From: Hymenobacter cheonanensis
Lineage (GTDB): Bacteria > Bacteroidota > Bacteroidia > Cytophagales > Hymenobacteraceae
DNA: 64,000 nucleotides
Reading direction: 5' to 3'
Assembly: GCF_030581075.1 (NCBI RefSeq)
Contig: NZ_JAUQSW010000002.1
Coordinates: forward strand, 1 to 64,000
Below are positions 44,252 through 53,269 of this stretch, piece after piece. The notes beneath the pieces are model-generated. The model was not told the origin of the DNA and did no database searches. It worked only from the letters and a program-made list of their open reading frames with translations. A program made the translations under genes and the position numbers. Position 1 is the stretch's first letter. Every line of letters starts with the position of its first letter.

Positions 44252-46858
44252 ATGAAAGCCTTGCTCCTGCTGTGTATACTCTTTCCGCTGTGGGCCTCGG
44301 CCCAGCTCACCGAGTCGTTTGCCGATGGCGACTTTACCCGCAACCCAGCCTGGACCGGCGACGCCGCCAGCTTTGTGGTAGCCAGCCAGGTGCTGCAAAG
44401 CAATGGCCCGGCCACCACGGGCACACAGCTGCAGCTTAGCACGCCCTGCCAGGCCAGCACGGGCACCACCTGGGAGTTTTGGGCCAACCTCAGGCTGGCC
44501 ACCTCTGCCGGCAACCTGGCCGATGTGTGGCTGCTAGCCTCGCAGGCCGACCTCAGGAGCCCGGCTACCAGCGGCTACTTCGTGCGCCTGGGCGGCACCG
44601 ACGACGAGGTGAGTCTCTTCCGCAAAGACTCGGCAAAAACCGCCGTGCTGCTCATCGACGGGCTGAATGGCACCCTGGCCTCAACCACCAGCAACGTGGT
44701 GCGCGTGCGCGTAACCCGCTCGCTCACTGGCCAGTGGACACTGGCCCGCGACCTGGCCGGCGGCCGCAGCTTCGTGGCCGAGGCTAGCCAGCCCCTTGAT
44801 AATACCCACCAGCGCAGCGCCGCCGTGGGCGTGGCGCTGCTCTACTCCTCGGCCAATGCCAGGAACTTTTACTTCGATGATTTCAGCGTAGTCGATGCCA
44901 CGGCGCCGCTCCTCACGCGCGCCGTGGCGCTGGATGCGCGCACCCTCGACGTAGTCTTCAACGAAGCCGTGGACCCGGCCACCGCCAGCCAGCCGGCGCG
45001 CTACCGGCTGGCCACGGGCGCCGGGCCCGCCACGGCCACGGTATCGGCCCTGAACCCGGCCGTGGTACGGCTAGTTTTTGGGCAGGATTTTGCGGCAGCT
45101 AACACGCTGGAGGTGCGCCAGCTAGCCGACCGCTACGGCAACGTGGCGGCCGGGCCGCTCACGGCGGCCTTCGGCGGGGTGCCCGTGGCCCCGCGCGTGG
45201 GCGAGCTGCTCATTACCGAAATTATGGCCGACGAAACGCCCGTGGTTGGCCTGCCAGCTTCGGAGTTTATCGAGCTTTACAACAACACCGCCGCCAAAAC
45301 CCTAAGCCTGCGCGGCGTGCGCCTGCTGCGGCCCGGCAGCCCCGCCGCCGTGCTGCCCGATACGGCCCGGCTGCTGCCCGGCCAGTACGCCGTGGTGTGC
45401 GGCAGCACGCGGGCGGCGCAGTTTGCGGCCTTCGGTAAGGTGTACGGCATCAGCAACTTCCCGGCCCTGGTCAATGCCGGCGACCAACTGGTGCTGCGCG
45501 GCCCGGGCGGCACCACCCTCTTCGAAGTCACCTACGCCGACACCTGGTACCGCGACCTGCGCAAGGCCGCCGGCGGCTGGACCCTCGAAATGCTGGACCC
45601 CGCCAACTACTGCGGCGGCGCCCCCAACTGGCAGGCCAGCCAGGACCCCAGCGGCGGCACCCCCGGCCGCCGCAACAGCGTAGCGGCTCCCAACCCCGAC
45701 CGCACGCCCCCCGGCCTGCTCGGCGCCGTGGCCCTCACACCCACTACTATTCGCTTGGCTTTCAGCGAGAAGCTCGATAGTGTTGCCGCCTCTTCACTAG
45801 GCCTCTACACGTTGCAAAGCAGTGCCGGCGCGGCCCCTGCCGTGCAGCGCGCCGTGCCGGTGGGCCCCGATTTCCGGGCAGTGGACCTGGCCGTGAGCCC
45901 GGCCCTGTTGCCCAGCCAGCCGCTAACTGTGGCCGTGACCCGCGCCACCGACTGCGCGGGCAATGCCAGCGGGGCGCTCGCCACGGCTAGCGTGGCGCTG
46001 CCCGAGCCAGCCCAGCCCGGCGACGTGGTCGTTAACGAAATCCTGTTCAACCACGCGCCCGGCGGCGTGTACTTCGTAGAGCTGCTCAACCGCTCGCTGC
46101 GCTACGTGAATTTGCAGGGCTACCAGCTTGTGGTGCAGAAGGCTGGCGGTAATTCTACAGCTATTATTAGCCCGGGCGCGCCCTACGTGCTGGCGCCCGG
46201 CCAGCTCGTGGCGCTGACCTCGGACCCCGGTATTTTGCAGGCCCAATACCCCACCAGCGCCGACCCGGCCGCGCTGCTGGCCGTGGCGGGCTTTCCGGCG
46301 CTGGATAACAGTGCGGGCACGGTCGTGCTCACCAGCTCGACGGGCGCGGAGCTTGACCGCTATACCTACGATAAAAGCCAGCAGCTGAGCCTGCTAAGTA
46401 CCCAGGCCGGCGTGAGCCTGGAGCGCATTCGGGCCGGCGGACCCAGCGCGGCCGGCAACTTCCACTCGGCGGCCAGCACGGTGGGCTACGCCACGCCCGG
46501 CCGGCCCAACTCGCAGGCCCAGGATGCCGTGGGCAATGGCCAGGAGCTGAGCCTGGTGCCCGAGCTTTTCACCCCTGATGATGATGGCCAGCAAGACTTT
46601 ACGACCCTCAACTACCAGCTCGACCAGCCCGGCTACGTGGGCTCCGTGACGGTGTACGACGCCCTGGGCCAGCTCACGCGCCGCCTGCTGCGCAACGAAA
46701 GCCTGCCCACCACCGGCTTTGTGCAGTGGGATGGCCTCGATGAGCACGGCCGTAAGGCCGCCGTGGGCTACTATATCGTGCACGTCGAGCTGTTCAGGCC
46801 TAGCGGCGGCGAGCGCCGCGAGTACCGCAAAACGGTAGTAGTGGGCGCCCGGCTCTAA
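44252..46858 (+). CDS. Large secreted lamin-tail-domain protein with T9SS-type C-terminus
   Basis: 868 residues from ATG 44252. Signal peptide MKALLLLCILFPLWASAQ; an N-terminal lectin-like sandwich (about 20-215); an Ig-like/Big_5 repeat (AVALDARTLDVVFNEAVDPA); a lamin-tail domain (about 325-480: GELLITEIMADETPVVGLPA, ASEFIELYNNTAAKTLSLRG); a second Ig-like repeat; a second lamin-tail domain (from about 600: GDVVVNEILFNHAPGG); and a final domain with FTPDDDGQQDFTTLNYQLDQ and a gliding-motility-type (CHU_C/FlgD-like) end. The end suggests export by the type IX system. It may be a surface adhesin or matrix protein tied to the upstream polysaccharide genes. Confidence 0.82.
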   Translation: MKALLLLCILFPLWASAQLTESFADGDFTRNPAWTGDAASFVVASQVLQSNGPATTGTQLQLSTPCQASTGTTWEFWANLRLATSAGNLADVWLLASQADLRSPATSGYFVRLGGTDDEVSLFRKDSAKTAVLLIDGLNGTLASTTSNVVRVRVTRSLTGQWTLARDLAGGRSFVAEASQPLDNTHQRSAAVGVALLYSSANARNFYFDDFSVVDATAPLLTRAVALDARTLDVVFNEAVDPATASQPARYRLATGAGPATATVSALNPAVVRLVFGQDFAAANTLEVRQLADRYGNVAAGPLTAAFGGVPVAPRVGELLITEIMADETPVVGLPASEFIELYNNTAAKTLSLRGVRLLRPGSPAAVLPDTARLLPGQYAVVCGSTRAAQFAAFGKVYGISNFPALVNAGDQLVLRGPGGTTLFEVTYADTWYRDLRKAAGGWTLEMLDPANYCGGAPNWQASQDPSGGTPGRRNSVAAPNPDRTPPGLLGAVALTPTTIRLAFSEKLDSVAASSLGLYTLQSSAGAAPAVQRAVPVGPDFRAVDLAVSPALLPSQPLTVAVTRATDCAGNASGALATASVALPEPAQPGDVVVNEILFNHAPGGVYFVELLNRSLRYVNLQGYQLVVQKAGGNSTAIISPGAPYVLAPGQLVALTSDPGILQAQYPTSADPAALLAVAGFPALDNSAGTVVLTSSTGAELDRYTYDKSQQLSLLSTQAGVSLERIRAGGPSAAGNFHSAASTVGYATPGRPNSQAQDAVGNGQELSLVPELFTPDDDGQQDFTTLNYQLDQPGYVGSVTVYDALGQLTRRLLRNESLPTTGFVQWDGLDEHGRKAAVGYYIVHVELFRPSGGERREYRKTVVVGARL

Positions 46859-46881
46859 GCCCGGCCGGCGGGGCTGGCCCC

Positions 46882-48129
46882 TCACCAGGCGCTGAAATAC
46901 AGCTGCTTCTTCACGTAGTCGATGGTAGTGCGGTACTGGCTCAGCAGCGGGTAGCCCACCAGGCCTTGCAGCGGGGGGCGGCTGGGATTTTGGTTGAGGT
47001 GCGCCATGTCGGCAAATACGGTGGCCTGCTTGCGAAAAACCAGCGGGCCGGCCAGGCGCACCTCGGGCAGGCGGGCGGTGGCCACGGCGCGGGCGGCGGC
47101 ATCGGCCCCGCTGAGCCGGGCGGTGGCGGCGCGGCGCAGCTCGCGGGCCAGCCCGGCCTGGTACTGCTGGTCGAGCAGGTTGGCCTGCGCTCCGCAATCC
47201 ACCCCCACCTGAAACGTTTGGCCGCCCACCGTGAGGGCCACCACGGGCAGGTGCCCACTCAGCACAAAGGGCACGCGCATGAGCGCGGCCGGCGGGGCGG
47301 CGGCCGGAGCGGGCTGGCGCAGCAGCACCTGGCCGGCGTGGTAGTCGAGGGTCACGGCGTACTGGCTCAGCACGTTGTAGCCAATGAGGCCGAGCAGCGG
47401 AAGCCCGCCGAGCTTCTGCTCCAGGCTCGTCAGGTCGAGGGTAGGCACCTGCTTCTGCTGAAAGCTAATGCCTTGCCAGTCAAACTGCTGCGCCAGGTGG
47501 TACGACATACCGGCCATCCGGCCATTAACGCCGGTGCTACCTGTGGCGGCTAGGGTGGTTTCAGTAGCCGGGGCCGCAAACTCGCGCTTGTTGAGCACCA
47601 GCGCCGGGGCGCCGGTGTCGAGCAAAAAGGTGCCGCGCCGGCCGTCTACCTCGGCCTCTACCAGCAGCAGCCCATTGCGCAGCCGGGCGGGCGCCACCAC
47701 GCTGGGCGGGGTAATAATCTCCCCGGGGCCAAAGGCGAGGTCGATTTTCTTCGTGCTGGCCGGTACCAGGTTCAGCTCGGCAAACTGCCCGGCGGGCGTT
47801 AGCACCAGGGTCACTTCCTTTTCGGTGCCCTGGCGGGCTAGCGCGCACACGTAGCGGGTGTTGGGGCCGGCCGGCTCCTGGCGCACGATGCGCAGGCCCT
47901 CTACCGGCCCGTACTGCGGCAGTAGCCGGGCCAGCGCCGGCCCGGTGTAGGTGGCCGGCAGGCCGCTCACGCGGGTTTCGGGGGTGAGGTAGGGCTGCAC
48001 GGGCGCCAGCGACTTGCTATTGAGCGCCGCCACCAGTTGGTCGAGGGCCGCCACGCCGGTGGGCTGCTGCGCCAGCGCGGCCCGCGCCAGGCCGCAGTAC
48101 AGCAGCAGAAAGTAGGCTAGTTTTCGCAT
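46882..48129 (-). CDS. Exported protein with two retropepsin-like aspartyl protease domains
   Basis: 415 residues from ATG 48129. Signal peptide MRKLAYFLLLYCGLARAALA; an N-terminal region (about 25-140) like periplasmic DUF-type lipocalin/ketosteroid folds; then two pepsin-like half domains. The first has FLLDTGAPALVLNK with the DTG-type active aspartate and later LLGLIGYNVLSQ; the second has VGVDCGAQANLLDQ, where the conserved T of DTG is C, and LQGLVGYPLLSQYR. A single chain with both halves could act alone, unlike homodimeric retropepsins. Substrate unknown. Confidence 0.8.
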   Translation of the reverse strand: MRKLAYFLLLYCGLARAALAQQPTGVAALDQLVAALNSKSLAPVQPYLTPETRVSGLPATYTGPALARLLPQYGPVEGLRIVRQEPAGPNTRYVCALARQGTEKEVTLVLTPAGQFAELNLVPASTKKIDLAFGPGEIITPPSVVAPARLRNGLLLVEAEVDGRRGTFLLDTGAPALVLNKREFAAPATETTLAATGSTGVNGRMAGMSYHLAQQFDWQGISFQQKQVPTLDLTSLEQKLGGLPLLGLIGYNVLSQYAVTLDYHAGQVLLRQPAPAAAPPAALMRVPFVLSGHLPVVALTVGGQTFQVGVDCGAQANLLDQQYQAGLARELRRAATARLSGADAAARAVATARLPEVRLAGPLVFRKQATVFADMAHLNQNPSRPPLQGLVGYPLLSQYRTTIDYVKKQLYFSAW

Positions 48130-48354
48130 CAAAAGAGAAGTCGCTGAGAGATTTAGAACGTGTATTGAACGGGCTGGCTCTGCAACTGCTTCGGCCAGCA
48201 AACGCTCGCTGGGCAGGCTATTGTTTACTTAAGTTGCAATTACCCTTGAGTACGAATTGCTTCGTAGTATTTACGAAGTAATTCGTACTTGACTCAAAGG
48301 GTTGATTCCCTCTTTGCTGATTAAACCTACGCGCCCCTTGCCTATCCAACTACC
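48130..48354. other. Intergenic region between divergent genes
   Basis: 225 bp, AT-rich relative to neighbours, with a strong dyad at 48251-48288 noted separately. No gene or -7 box of full match is seen. Confidence 0.5.
48251..48288. repeat. Intergenic inverted repeat (possible operator)
   Basis: TACGAATTGCTTCGTA and TACGAAGTAATTCGTA (one mismatch) around a 5-base centre, with partial pairing continuing outwards (CTTGAG/CTCAAAG). No T-run follows. It lies between two divergent genes, so it may be a regulatory site as well as an RNA hairpin. Confidence 0.6.
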
Positions 48355-49962
48355 ATGAACACGCAGCAGCTCCAGCATTTGTACTGGCGGGCCGGCTTCG
48401 GCCCGCGCCCGCAAGAGGTGGCCGCCGGCCTCAGCCCCGCCAAAGCCCTGCGGCAGCTGTTGCACGAAGCCCGCGCCTACGAGCCCATTCCGAGCGCCAC
48501 GCTGGCCGGCTTTCAAGACCCGCTAGGGGCGGTGATGGCAGTGCCACCCGGCGCGCCGGCCCCGGCCAGCATGGGCGCGGCCGGCCCGGCTGCCGCCCCG
48601 CCGGCCCCAGCCAGCTCGGCACCGCCGGGCACGGCCAGCCCGGCCGCCGCCGCGCCGCCGCTAGCCCCGGTCGAGGTGCTGCGGCCCCGCTCGGCGCTGG
48701 CGCTGCGCCGCCAGGGCCTGCCCCAATTGCGCCGCGCCGACCTTACGCCGGCGCAGCGCAAGCTGCAGAACGAGAGTATCCGGGCTTCCTTTATCAGTAT
48801 GAGCACGGCCTGGATGGACAAGATGGCAACCTCGCCCGGCCAGCTGCGCGAGAAAGTGGCGCTGTTCTGGCATGGGCACTTTGCCTGCCGCACGCGCCGG
48901 CCCGACGACTCGCTGGCCTTGCTCAATACCATCCGGGAAAAGGCGCTGGGGAAATTTCCCGACCTGCTGCTGGCCGTGAGCCGGGAGCCGGCCATGCTGC
49001 AATTTCTTAACAACCAACAGAATCGCAAGGAACACCCCAACGAGAATTTCGCCCGCGAAGTGATGGAGCTGTTCACGCTGGGCCGGGGAAACTATACCGA
49101 AAATGATGTAAAAGAGGCCGCCCGCGCCTTCACCGGGTGGGGCTACGATGCGCAGAGCCGCTTCGTGTTTCGGGAGCGCCAGCACGACGCGGGCCCCAAA
49201 ACGCTGCTGGGCCAAACCGGCAGCTGGGGCGGCGAAGACGCGCTGCGCATCATCCTGGAGCAGCCGGCGGCGGCTACGTTCATCGTGACCAAGATGTACC
49301 GCTTCTTTGTGAACGACGTGCCCGACCCGGCGCACATTGCGCCGCTGGCCGCTGCCTTTCGCAAGAGCGGCTACGATGTGAGCGACCTGCTGGAGCGCAT
49401 GTTTTCGGCCGACTGGTTCTACGCGCCCCAGAACACGGGCAGCCTCATCAAGTCGCCGGTGGCGCTGGTGGCGGGGCTGCGCCGCACCCTTAACCTGGAG
49501 GTTGCCAACGACAAGCAGCTGCTAGGCTACCAAAAAGCGCTGGGCCAGACGCTGTTTATGCCGCCCAACGTGGCCGGCTGGCCCGGCGGCCGCGCCTGGA
49601 TAGACTCGTCTTCCCTGCTGCTGCGCCTGCAGCTGCCGAGCATTCTGTTCAAAAACGCCGAGTTTGCGGTGCGGCTCAAGGACGATGAAAACGACATTAC
49701 GCCCCAAACTACGGGCAAGGAACGGCTGGTTAAAAACACCGAGACGACGCACCTGCCGCTGGCGCCCATTCAGCAATTGCTAGGCCCGGCGCCGGCCGAC
49801 AAGCAGCCGGCCCTGCTGGCCAATTTCCTGTTGCAGGCGCCGCTGCGGCCCGAAAACCTGACGCTGGTGCAGCAAGTCGCCGCCAAGGCCGATACGCCCG
49901 AAGCGCGCCTGCGCGCCACGCTGGTGAGCTTGCTGAGTTTGCCGGAGTATCAGCTGGCGTAA
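48355..49962 (+). CDS. DUF1800 family protein
   Basis: 535 residues. The N-terminus MNTQQLQHLYWRAGFGPRPQ is the family's opening; an Ala/Pro-rich insert (about 65-105) follows; then the conserved helical core: MDKMATSPGQLREKVALFWH, LNNQQNRKEHPNENFAREVM, ELFTLGRGNYTENDVKEAAR, AFTGWGYDAQSRF, GGRAWIDSSSLLLRLQ. Function unknown, but genes of this family are regularly paired with DUF1501 genes, as here. No signal peptide is evident, whereas its partner has one. Confidence 0.9.
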   Translation: MNTQQLQHLYWRAGFGPRPQEVAAGLSPAKALRQLLHEARAYEPIPSATLAGFQDPLGAVMAVPPGAPAPASMGAAGPAAAPPAPASSAPPGTASPAAAAPPLAPVEVLRPRSALALRRQGLPQLRRADLTPAQRKLQNESIRASFISMSTAWMDKMATSPGQLREKVALFWHGHFACRTRRPDDSLALLNTIREKALGKFPDLLLAVSREPAMLQFLNNQQNRKEHPNENFAREVMELFTLGRGNYTENDVKEAARAFTGWGYDAQSRFVFRERQHDAGPKTLLGQTGSWGGEDALRIILEQPAAATFIVTKMYRFFVNDVPDPAHIAPLAAAFRKSGYDVSDLLERMFSADWFYAPQNTGSLIKSPVALVAGLRRTLNLEVANDKQLLGYQKALGQTLFMPPNVAGWPGGRAWIDSSSLLLRLQLPSILFKNAEFAVRLKDDENDITPQTTGKERLVKNTETTHLPLAPIQQLLGPAPADKQPALLANFLLQAPLRPENLTLVQQVAAKADTPEARLRATLVSLLSLPEYQLA

Positions 49963-50000
49963 ACTTGCTATTGATTGATGGTCATACATTTAAAGCGCTT

Positions 50001-50095
50001 GTCATGCTGAGCTTGCCGAAGCATCTTGGTCACATCGTTGCGAGGCGCGCTTGATTAGTGCAGCACGCGAGATGCTTCAGCAAGCTCAGCATGAC
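50001..50095. repeat. Family A palindromic repeat, copy 2
   Basis: GTCATGCTGAGCTTGCCGAA (onward to GCATCT) at 50001-50026 and its complement with one mismatch at 50070-50095, 43-bp centre. It lies between the DUF1800 and DUF1501 genes, inside what may be one transcript, and could fold as an RNA hairpin between them. Confidence 0.9.
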
Positions 50096-50126
50096 AGGTG
50101 TTTTCGTCTTTACAAGCTTTATTCTT

Positions 50127-51353
50127 ATGCAACGCCGCCACTTCCTGCAATCATCGGCCCTGGCCAGCACGCTGCTGCTGGTACCCAAGTTTTTGCACGC
50201 CCTCGACCGGCCCGAAACCCGGCTGGCGGCGCGGCTGCGCGATGCGCCCGGCAGCGCGGCGCGGCGCCTTATTGTGGTGCAGCTGGGCGGCGGCAACGAC
50301 GGGCTGAATACGCTCGTGCCCTACCGCAACGACCTGTATTACAAGGCCCGGCCCACGCTGGCCCTCAAGGAAAGTGAGGGCCTGTTGCCGCTCGGCGATG
50401 AGCTAGCCCTGCACCCGGCCATGAAGGGCTTGAAAGGCCTATTTGACCAAGGCCAGGTGGCGATTTGCAACGCCGTGGGCTACCCCAACCCCGACCGCTC
50501 GCACTTCCGCTCGATGGACATCTGGCAGACGGGCTCGGGCTCGGAGCAGCTATTGAGCACCGGCTGGCTGGGCCGCTACCTCGACAGCACCTGCGGCCCT
50601 GGCGCGCCCGCCTACCAGGCGCTCGAAATAGATGACACGCTGAGTTTGGCCCTAAAGGGCGCCCAGCGCAACGGTCTGGCCCTCAAGAACCCCGGCAAGT
50701 TTCATCAGCTTACGCAAAGCCGCTACCTGAGCGCGCTGAGCCAGGAGAAAAACGCGGCGCCGGCCGGCTCGGAACTGGACTACCTGTACAAGACGCTGGC
50801 CGAAACGGCGTCCTCGGCCGATTATCTCTACGACAAGTCGAAGGTGCACGGCAGCACGGCCACGTACCCGAACACGGAGTTTGGCAAGAGCCTGAAAACC
50901 ACCGCCGAGCTTATTAGCTCGGGCGTCGAGTCGCGGGTGTATTACCTGGCCCTCAGCGGCTTCGATACCCACGTGCGGCAGCACGAGCAGCAGGGACGCC
51001 TGCTGGGCGAGCTTTCGGACGGGCTAGCCGCGCTGGCCGCCGACCTGCAAAAAAACGGCGAGTGGAACAACACCCTGGTGATGGTATTCAGCGAGTTTGG
51101 CCGGCGCGTGGGCCAGAATGCCAGCAACGGCACCGACCACGGCACCGCCAACAACGTGTTTTTGCTGAGCGGCGCGCTGCGCAAGGCCGGCCTGCTAAAT
51201 CAGCCCGCCAGCCTCCAGGACCTCGACCAGGGCGACCTGCGGTATCAGCTCGATTTCCGCAGCCTCTACGCCAGCATCCTCACCGACTGGCTGGGCGCCG
51301 ACGACAAGCTCGTGCTAGGCCCCGGCATAGAGAAGCTGGCCGGCTTGGTGTGA
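50127..51353 (+). CDS. DUF1501 family exported protein
   Basis: 408 residues from ATG 50127; the longer in-frame start lies inside the repeat. Tat-like signal (MQRRHFLQSSALASTLLLVP) with twin arginine. Family features: LIVVQLGGGNDGLNTLVPYR, HFRSMDIWQTGSGSE, GFDTHVRQHEQQGRLLGELS, and TLVMVFSEFGRRVGQNASNG followed by TDHGTANNVF. The family has a sulfatase/alkaline-phosphatase-like fold with metal-binding Asp/His. It is paired with DUF1800; the shared role is unknown. Confidence 0.9.
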   Translation: MQRRHFLQSSALASTLLLVPKFLHALDRPETRLAARLRDAPGSAARRLIVVQLGGGNDGLNTLVPYRNDLYYKARPTLALKESEGLLPLGDELALHPAMKGLKGLFDQGQVAICNAVGYPNPDRSHFRSMDIWQTGSGSEQLLSTGWLGRYLDSTCGPGAPAYQALEIDDTLSLALKGAQRNGLALKNPGKFHQLTQSRYLSALSQEKNAAPAGSELDYLYKTLAETASSADYLYDKSKVHGSTATYPNTEFGKSLKTTAELISSGVESRVYYLALSGFDTHVRQHEQQGRLLGELSDGLAALAADLQKNGEWNNTLVMVFSEFGRRVGQNASNGTDHGTANNVFLLSGALRKAGLLNQPASLQDLDQGDLRYQLDFRSLYASILTDWLGADDKLVLGPGIEKLAGLV

Positions 51354-51374
51354 ATTATCGAGCATAGGTTGAAT

Positions 51375-51481
51375 AAAAGGTCGTCATGCTGAACGCAGTG
51401 AAGCATCTCGCTCGCGCCGATAGGTTAGTAACCCGACGATTTGAGCGAGATGCTTCACTGCGCTCAGCATGACGACCTTTT
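51375..51481. repeat. Family A palindromic repeat, copy 3
   Basis: AAAAGGTCGTCATGCTGAAC (onward to GAAGCATCTCGCTC, 39 bp) and its complement with one mismatch, around about 29 bp. It fills the gap between convergent genes; with A- and T-runs at its ends it can act as a bidirectional terminator. Confidence 0.9.
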
Positions 51482-51498
51482 TAAGTCAGCCCAGTCAA

Positions 51499-52329
51499 TT
51501 ACAGCGGCACCATGAAGCCGAAGCCGTAAATCCACTGGGCCGAGCCGAAGTGGTGCGTGACGCGCCCCAGGCGGTCGGCGCCGATGTAGCTATTGGTATA
51601 ATTGGCGAAAGCGCCCTGAAAATCAGTGTTCAGGAAAAAATACTTGTAGAGTTCCAGGCGCACGCCACCGCTAGCCCCGGCCACCCAGCCTTCGTAGTGA
51701 AACGGCCCTTCGGCGTGGCTGGTGAAGATGGACGAGATAGTGTAGGATATCATGGGGCCGCCGCCCACCTTGCCAATGCCGCTGAGCACGACGTGGCGGC
51801 CGGCCAGCAATTGCCAGCGCTTCACGAGGTTCACCATCAGGTAGTTGTTGCCGTTGGTGTGCTGCAAGTGCACAAAATCGGGCGTCACCACAGTGTCGCG
51901 GTCGAACTTGAAGCCGCGGATGTTGCCCGACACGCGCATGGTCTGGAAGTCATCGACCACGTACTTGAGGTGGTTCCAGCTCACCTCGATGCCCAGGTCG
52001 TGCTTGTCGTGAAACATGTAGCCCACCGACAAGTCGTACTGCGGCACGGTGAGGTTGCTGAGCTTCCAGAAGTCGCTCATGCTGGGGTGGTCGTGGGCCA
52101 CCGCATCGTGAAAGGTAAAGTCGTAATCGTCTGACTTATCGTTCTTAAAGCGAATATCGGACTTGGTGTACCAGTCGCGATTGTAGCTCCAGTTGAGGTA
52201 CACGGCGCCGTGGTCGTGGCCGGGGCGGGGCACGCCGCCTAGCATAGCATTAGGGGCCATGGGCGCCTGCTGGGCCCGGCCCACGCTAGCTAGGCCCAGC
52301 AGGCTGGCCAGCAGTACATACTTCTTCAT
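51499..52329 (-). CDS. Outer-membrane beta-barrel protein, unknown
   Basis: 276 residues from ATG 52329. Signal peptide MKKYVLLASLLGLASVGRAQ; a His-containing linker (PGHDHGAVYLNWSYNRDWYT), then beta-strand-rich sequence (YDLSVGYMFHDKHDLGIEVS; WVAGASGGVRLELYKYFFLN) ending in WIYGFGFMVPL, a usual barrel end. It is close in size to OmpW/PorT-like 8-strand barrels. TAACTTTG (52379-52372) could be its -7 box. Substrate unknown. Confidence 0.75.
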   Translation of the reverse strand: MKKYVLLASLLGLASVGRAQQAPMAPNAMLGGVPRPGHDHGAVYLNWSYNRDWYTKSDIRFKNDKSDDYDFTFHDAVAHDHPSMSDFWKLSNLTVPQYDLSVGYMFHDKHDLGIEVSWNHLKYVVDDFQTMRVSGNIRGFKFDRDTVVTPDFVHLQHTNGNNYLMVNLVKRWQLLAGRHVVLSGIGKVGGGPMISYTISSIFTSHAEGPFHYEGWVAGASGGVRLELYKYFFLNTDFQGAFANYTNSYIGADRLGRVTHHFGSAQWIYGFGFMVPL

Positions 52330-52458
52330 TATAACGGATAGCAAAACCTCGCCGAATGCGCAAGGCTACCTCAAAGTTACGGCCGAGGTAAGCTAGCGGC
52401 GGCCTAGCGGCCCGCGCCTTGGCTGAAGAACAGATGAGCAGCCGGTGGGCGGCCAGCC

Positions 52459-53223
52459 TTAGCCCTCGAACACCGCGCCGGCCAGCGCCAGCACCGCCCG
52501 GCGCGTGGCCTCGGGCTGCTCCAGGTACGCCTGGTGGCCGCTGCCTTCCAAAAACAAGGCCGAGGCCAGCGGGGCCAGCGCGGCCTGGGCCACCGAGTCG
52601 GCCAGGGGCACGGCTACATCGTGCTTGCCGGCCACCATCAGCACCGGAAAGCGGGCCGTGCGCAGCACGGCAGTGCGCTCGGGGCGGGCGGCCATGCCGC
52701 GCAGGGCGCCCGCAATGGTAGCCTCGGGCGTGGCCTTGCCGATGTCTTCGAGCAGGGCCAGGGCCTCGGACAGGCGGTCGCGGTTGCCAGGGGCAAAGAG
52801 CGGACGCACGAAGCTATCCATAAACTTTTCGAGGCCGTGGCGCTCCACAAAGCCGATGTTTTTTTCGCGGTTCTGGCGCTTCTCGTCGGTATCGGCCAGG
52901 GCCGTGGAGTTGATGAGGGCCAGGCCGGCCACGCGGTCGGGGTAGCGCTCGGCCAGGGCCAGGGCCACGTAGCCGCCCATGCTGTGGCCCACCACCAGCA
53001 CCGGGCCGCTGGCGCCTTTCTGGTCGAGGTAGCCCACCACGTAGCGCGCCTGGGCCTCCATCGAGAAGTCGGGCACGAGCGCGCGGTTGGTGCCGTGGCC
53101 CAGCAGGTTGGGCATGAGCAGGCGGTAGCCGGCCGGGAAGGGCCTCGTAAACTCGGTCCAGACTTCGCGGCTTTCGGCAAAGCCGTGCAGGAACAGAATG
53201 GTGGGGAGCGGGGTGGTAGACAT
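52459..53223 (-). CDS. Alpha/beta-fold hydrolase
   Basis: 254 residues, cytoplasmic. Oxyanion motif LFLHGFAESREVW, nucleophile elbow VVGHSMGGYVALALA, acid residue in LMVAGKHDVAVPL and histidine in LEGSGHQAYLEQPE. Complete triad. It resembles small esterases and dienelactone/peroxidase-type hydrolases; substrate unknown. Starts at ATG 53223, 46 bp from the divergent membrane/SRPBCC gene. Confidence 0.92.
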   Translation of the reverse strand: MSTTPLPTILFLHGFAESREVWTEFTRPFPAGYRLLMPNLLGHGTNRALVPDFSMEAQARYVVGYLDQKGASGPVLVVGHSMGGYVALALAERYPDRVAGLALINSTALADTDEKRQNREKNIGFVERHGLEKFMDSFVRPLFAPGNRDRLSEALALLEDIGKATPEATIAGALRGMAARPERTAVLRTARFPVLMVAGKHDVAVPLADSVAQAALAPLASALFLEGSGHQAYLEQPEATRRAVLALAGAVFEG

Positions 53224-53269
53224 GGCAAATACTACCTTGCGGGCGGCAAGTGTGCGCCAAAACTACGGT

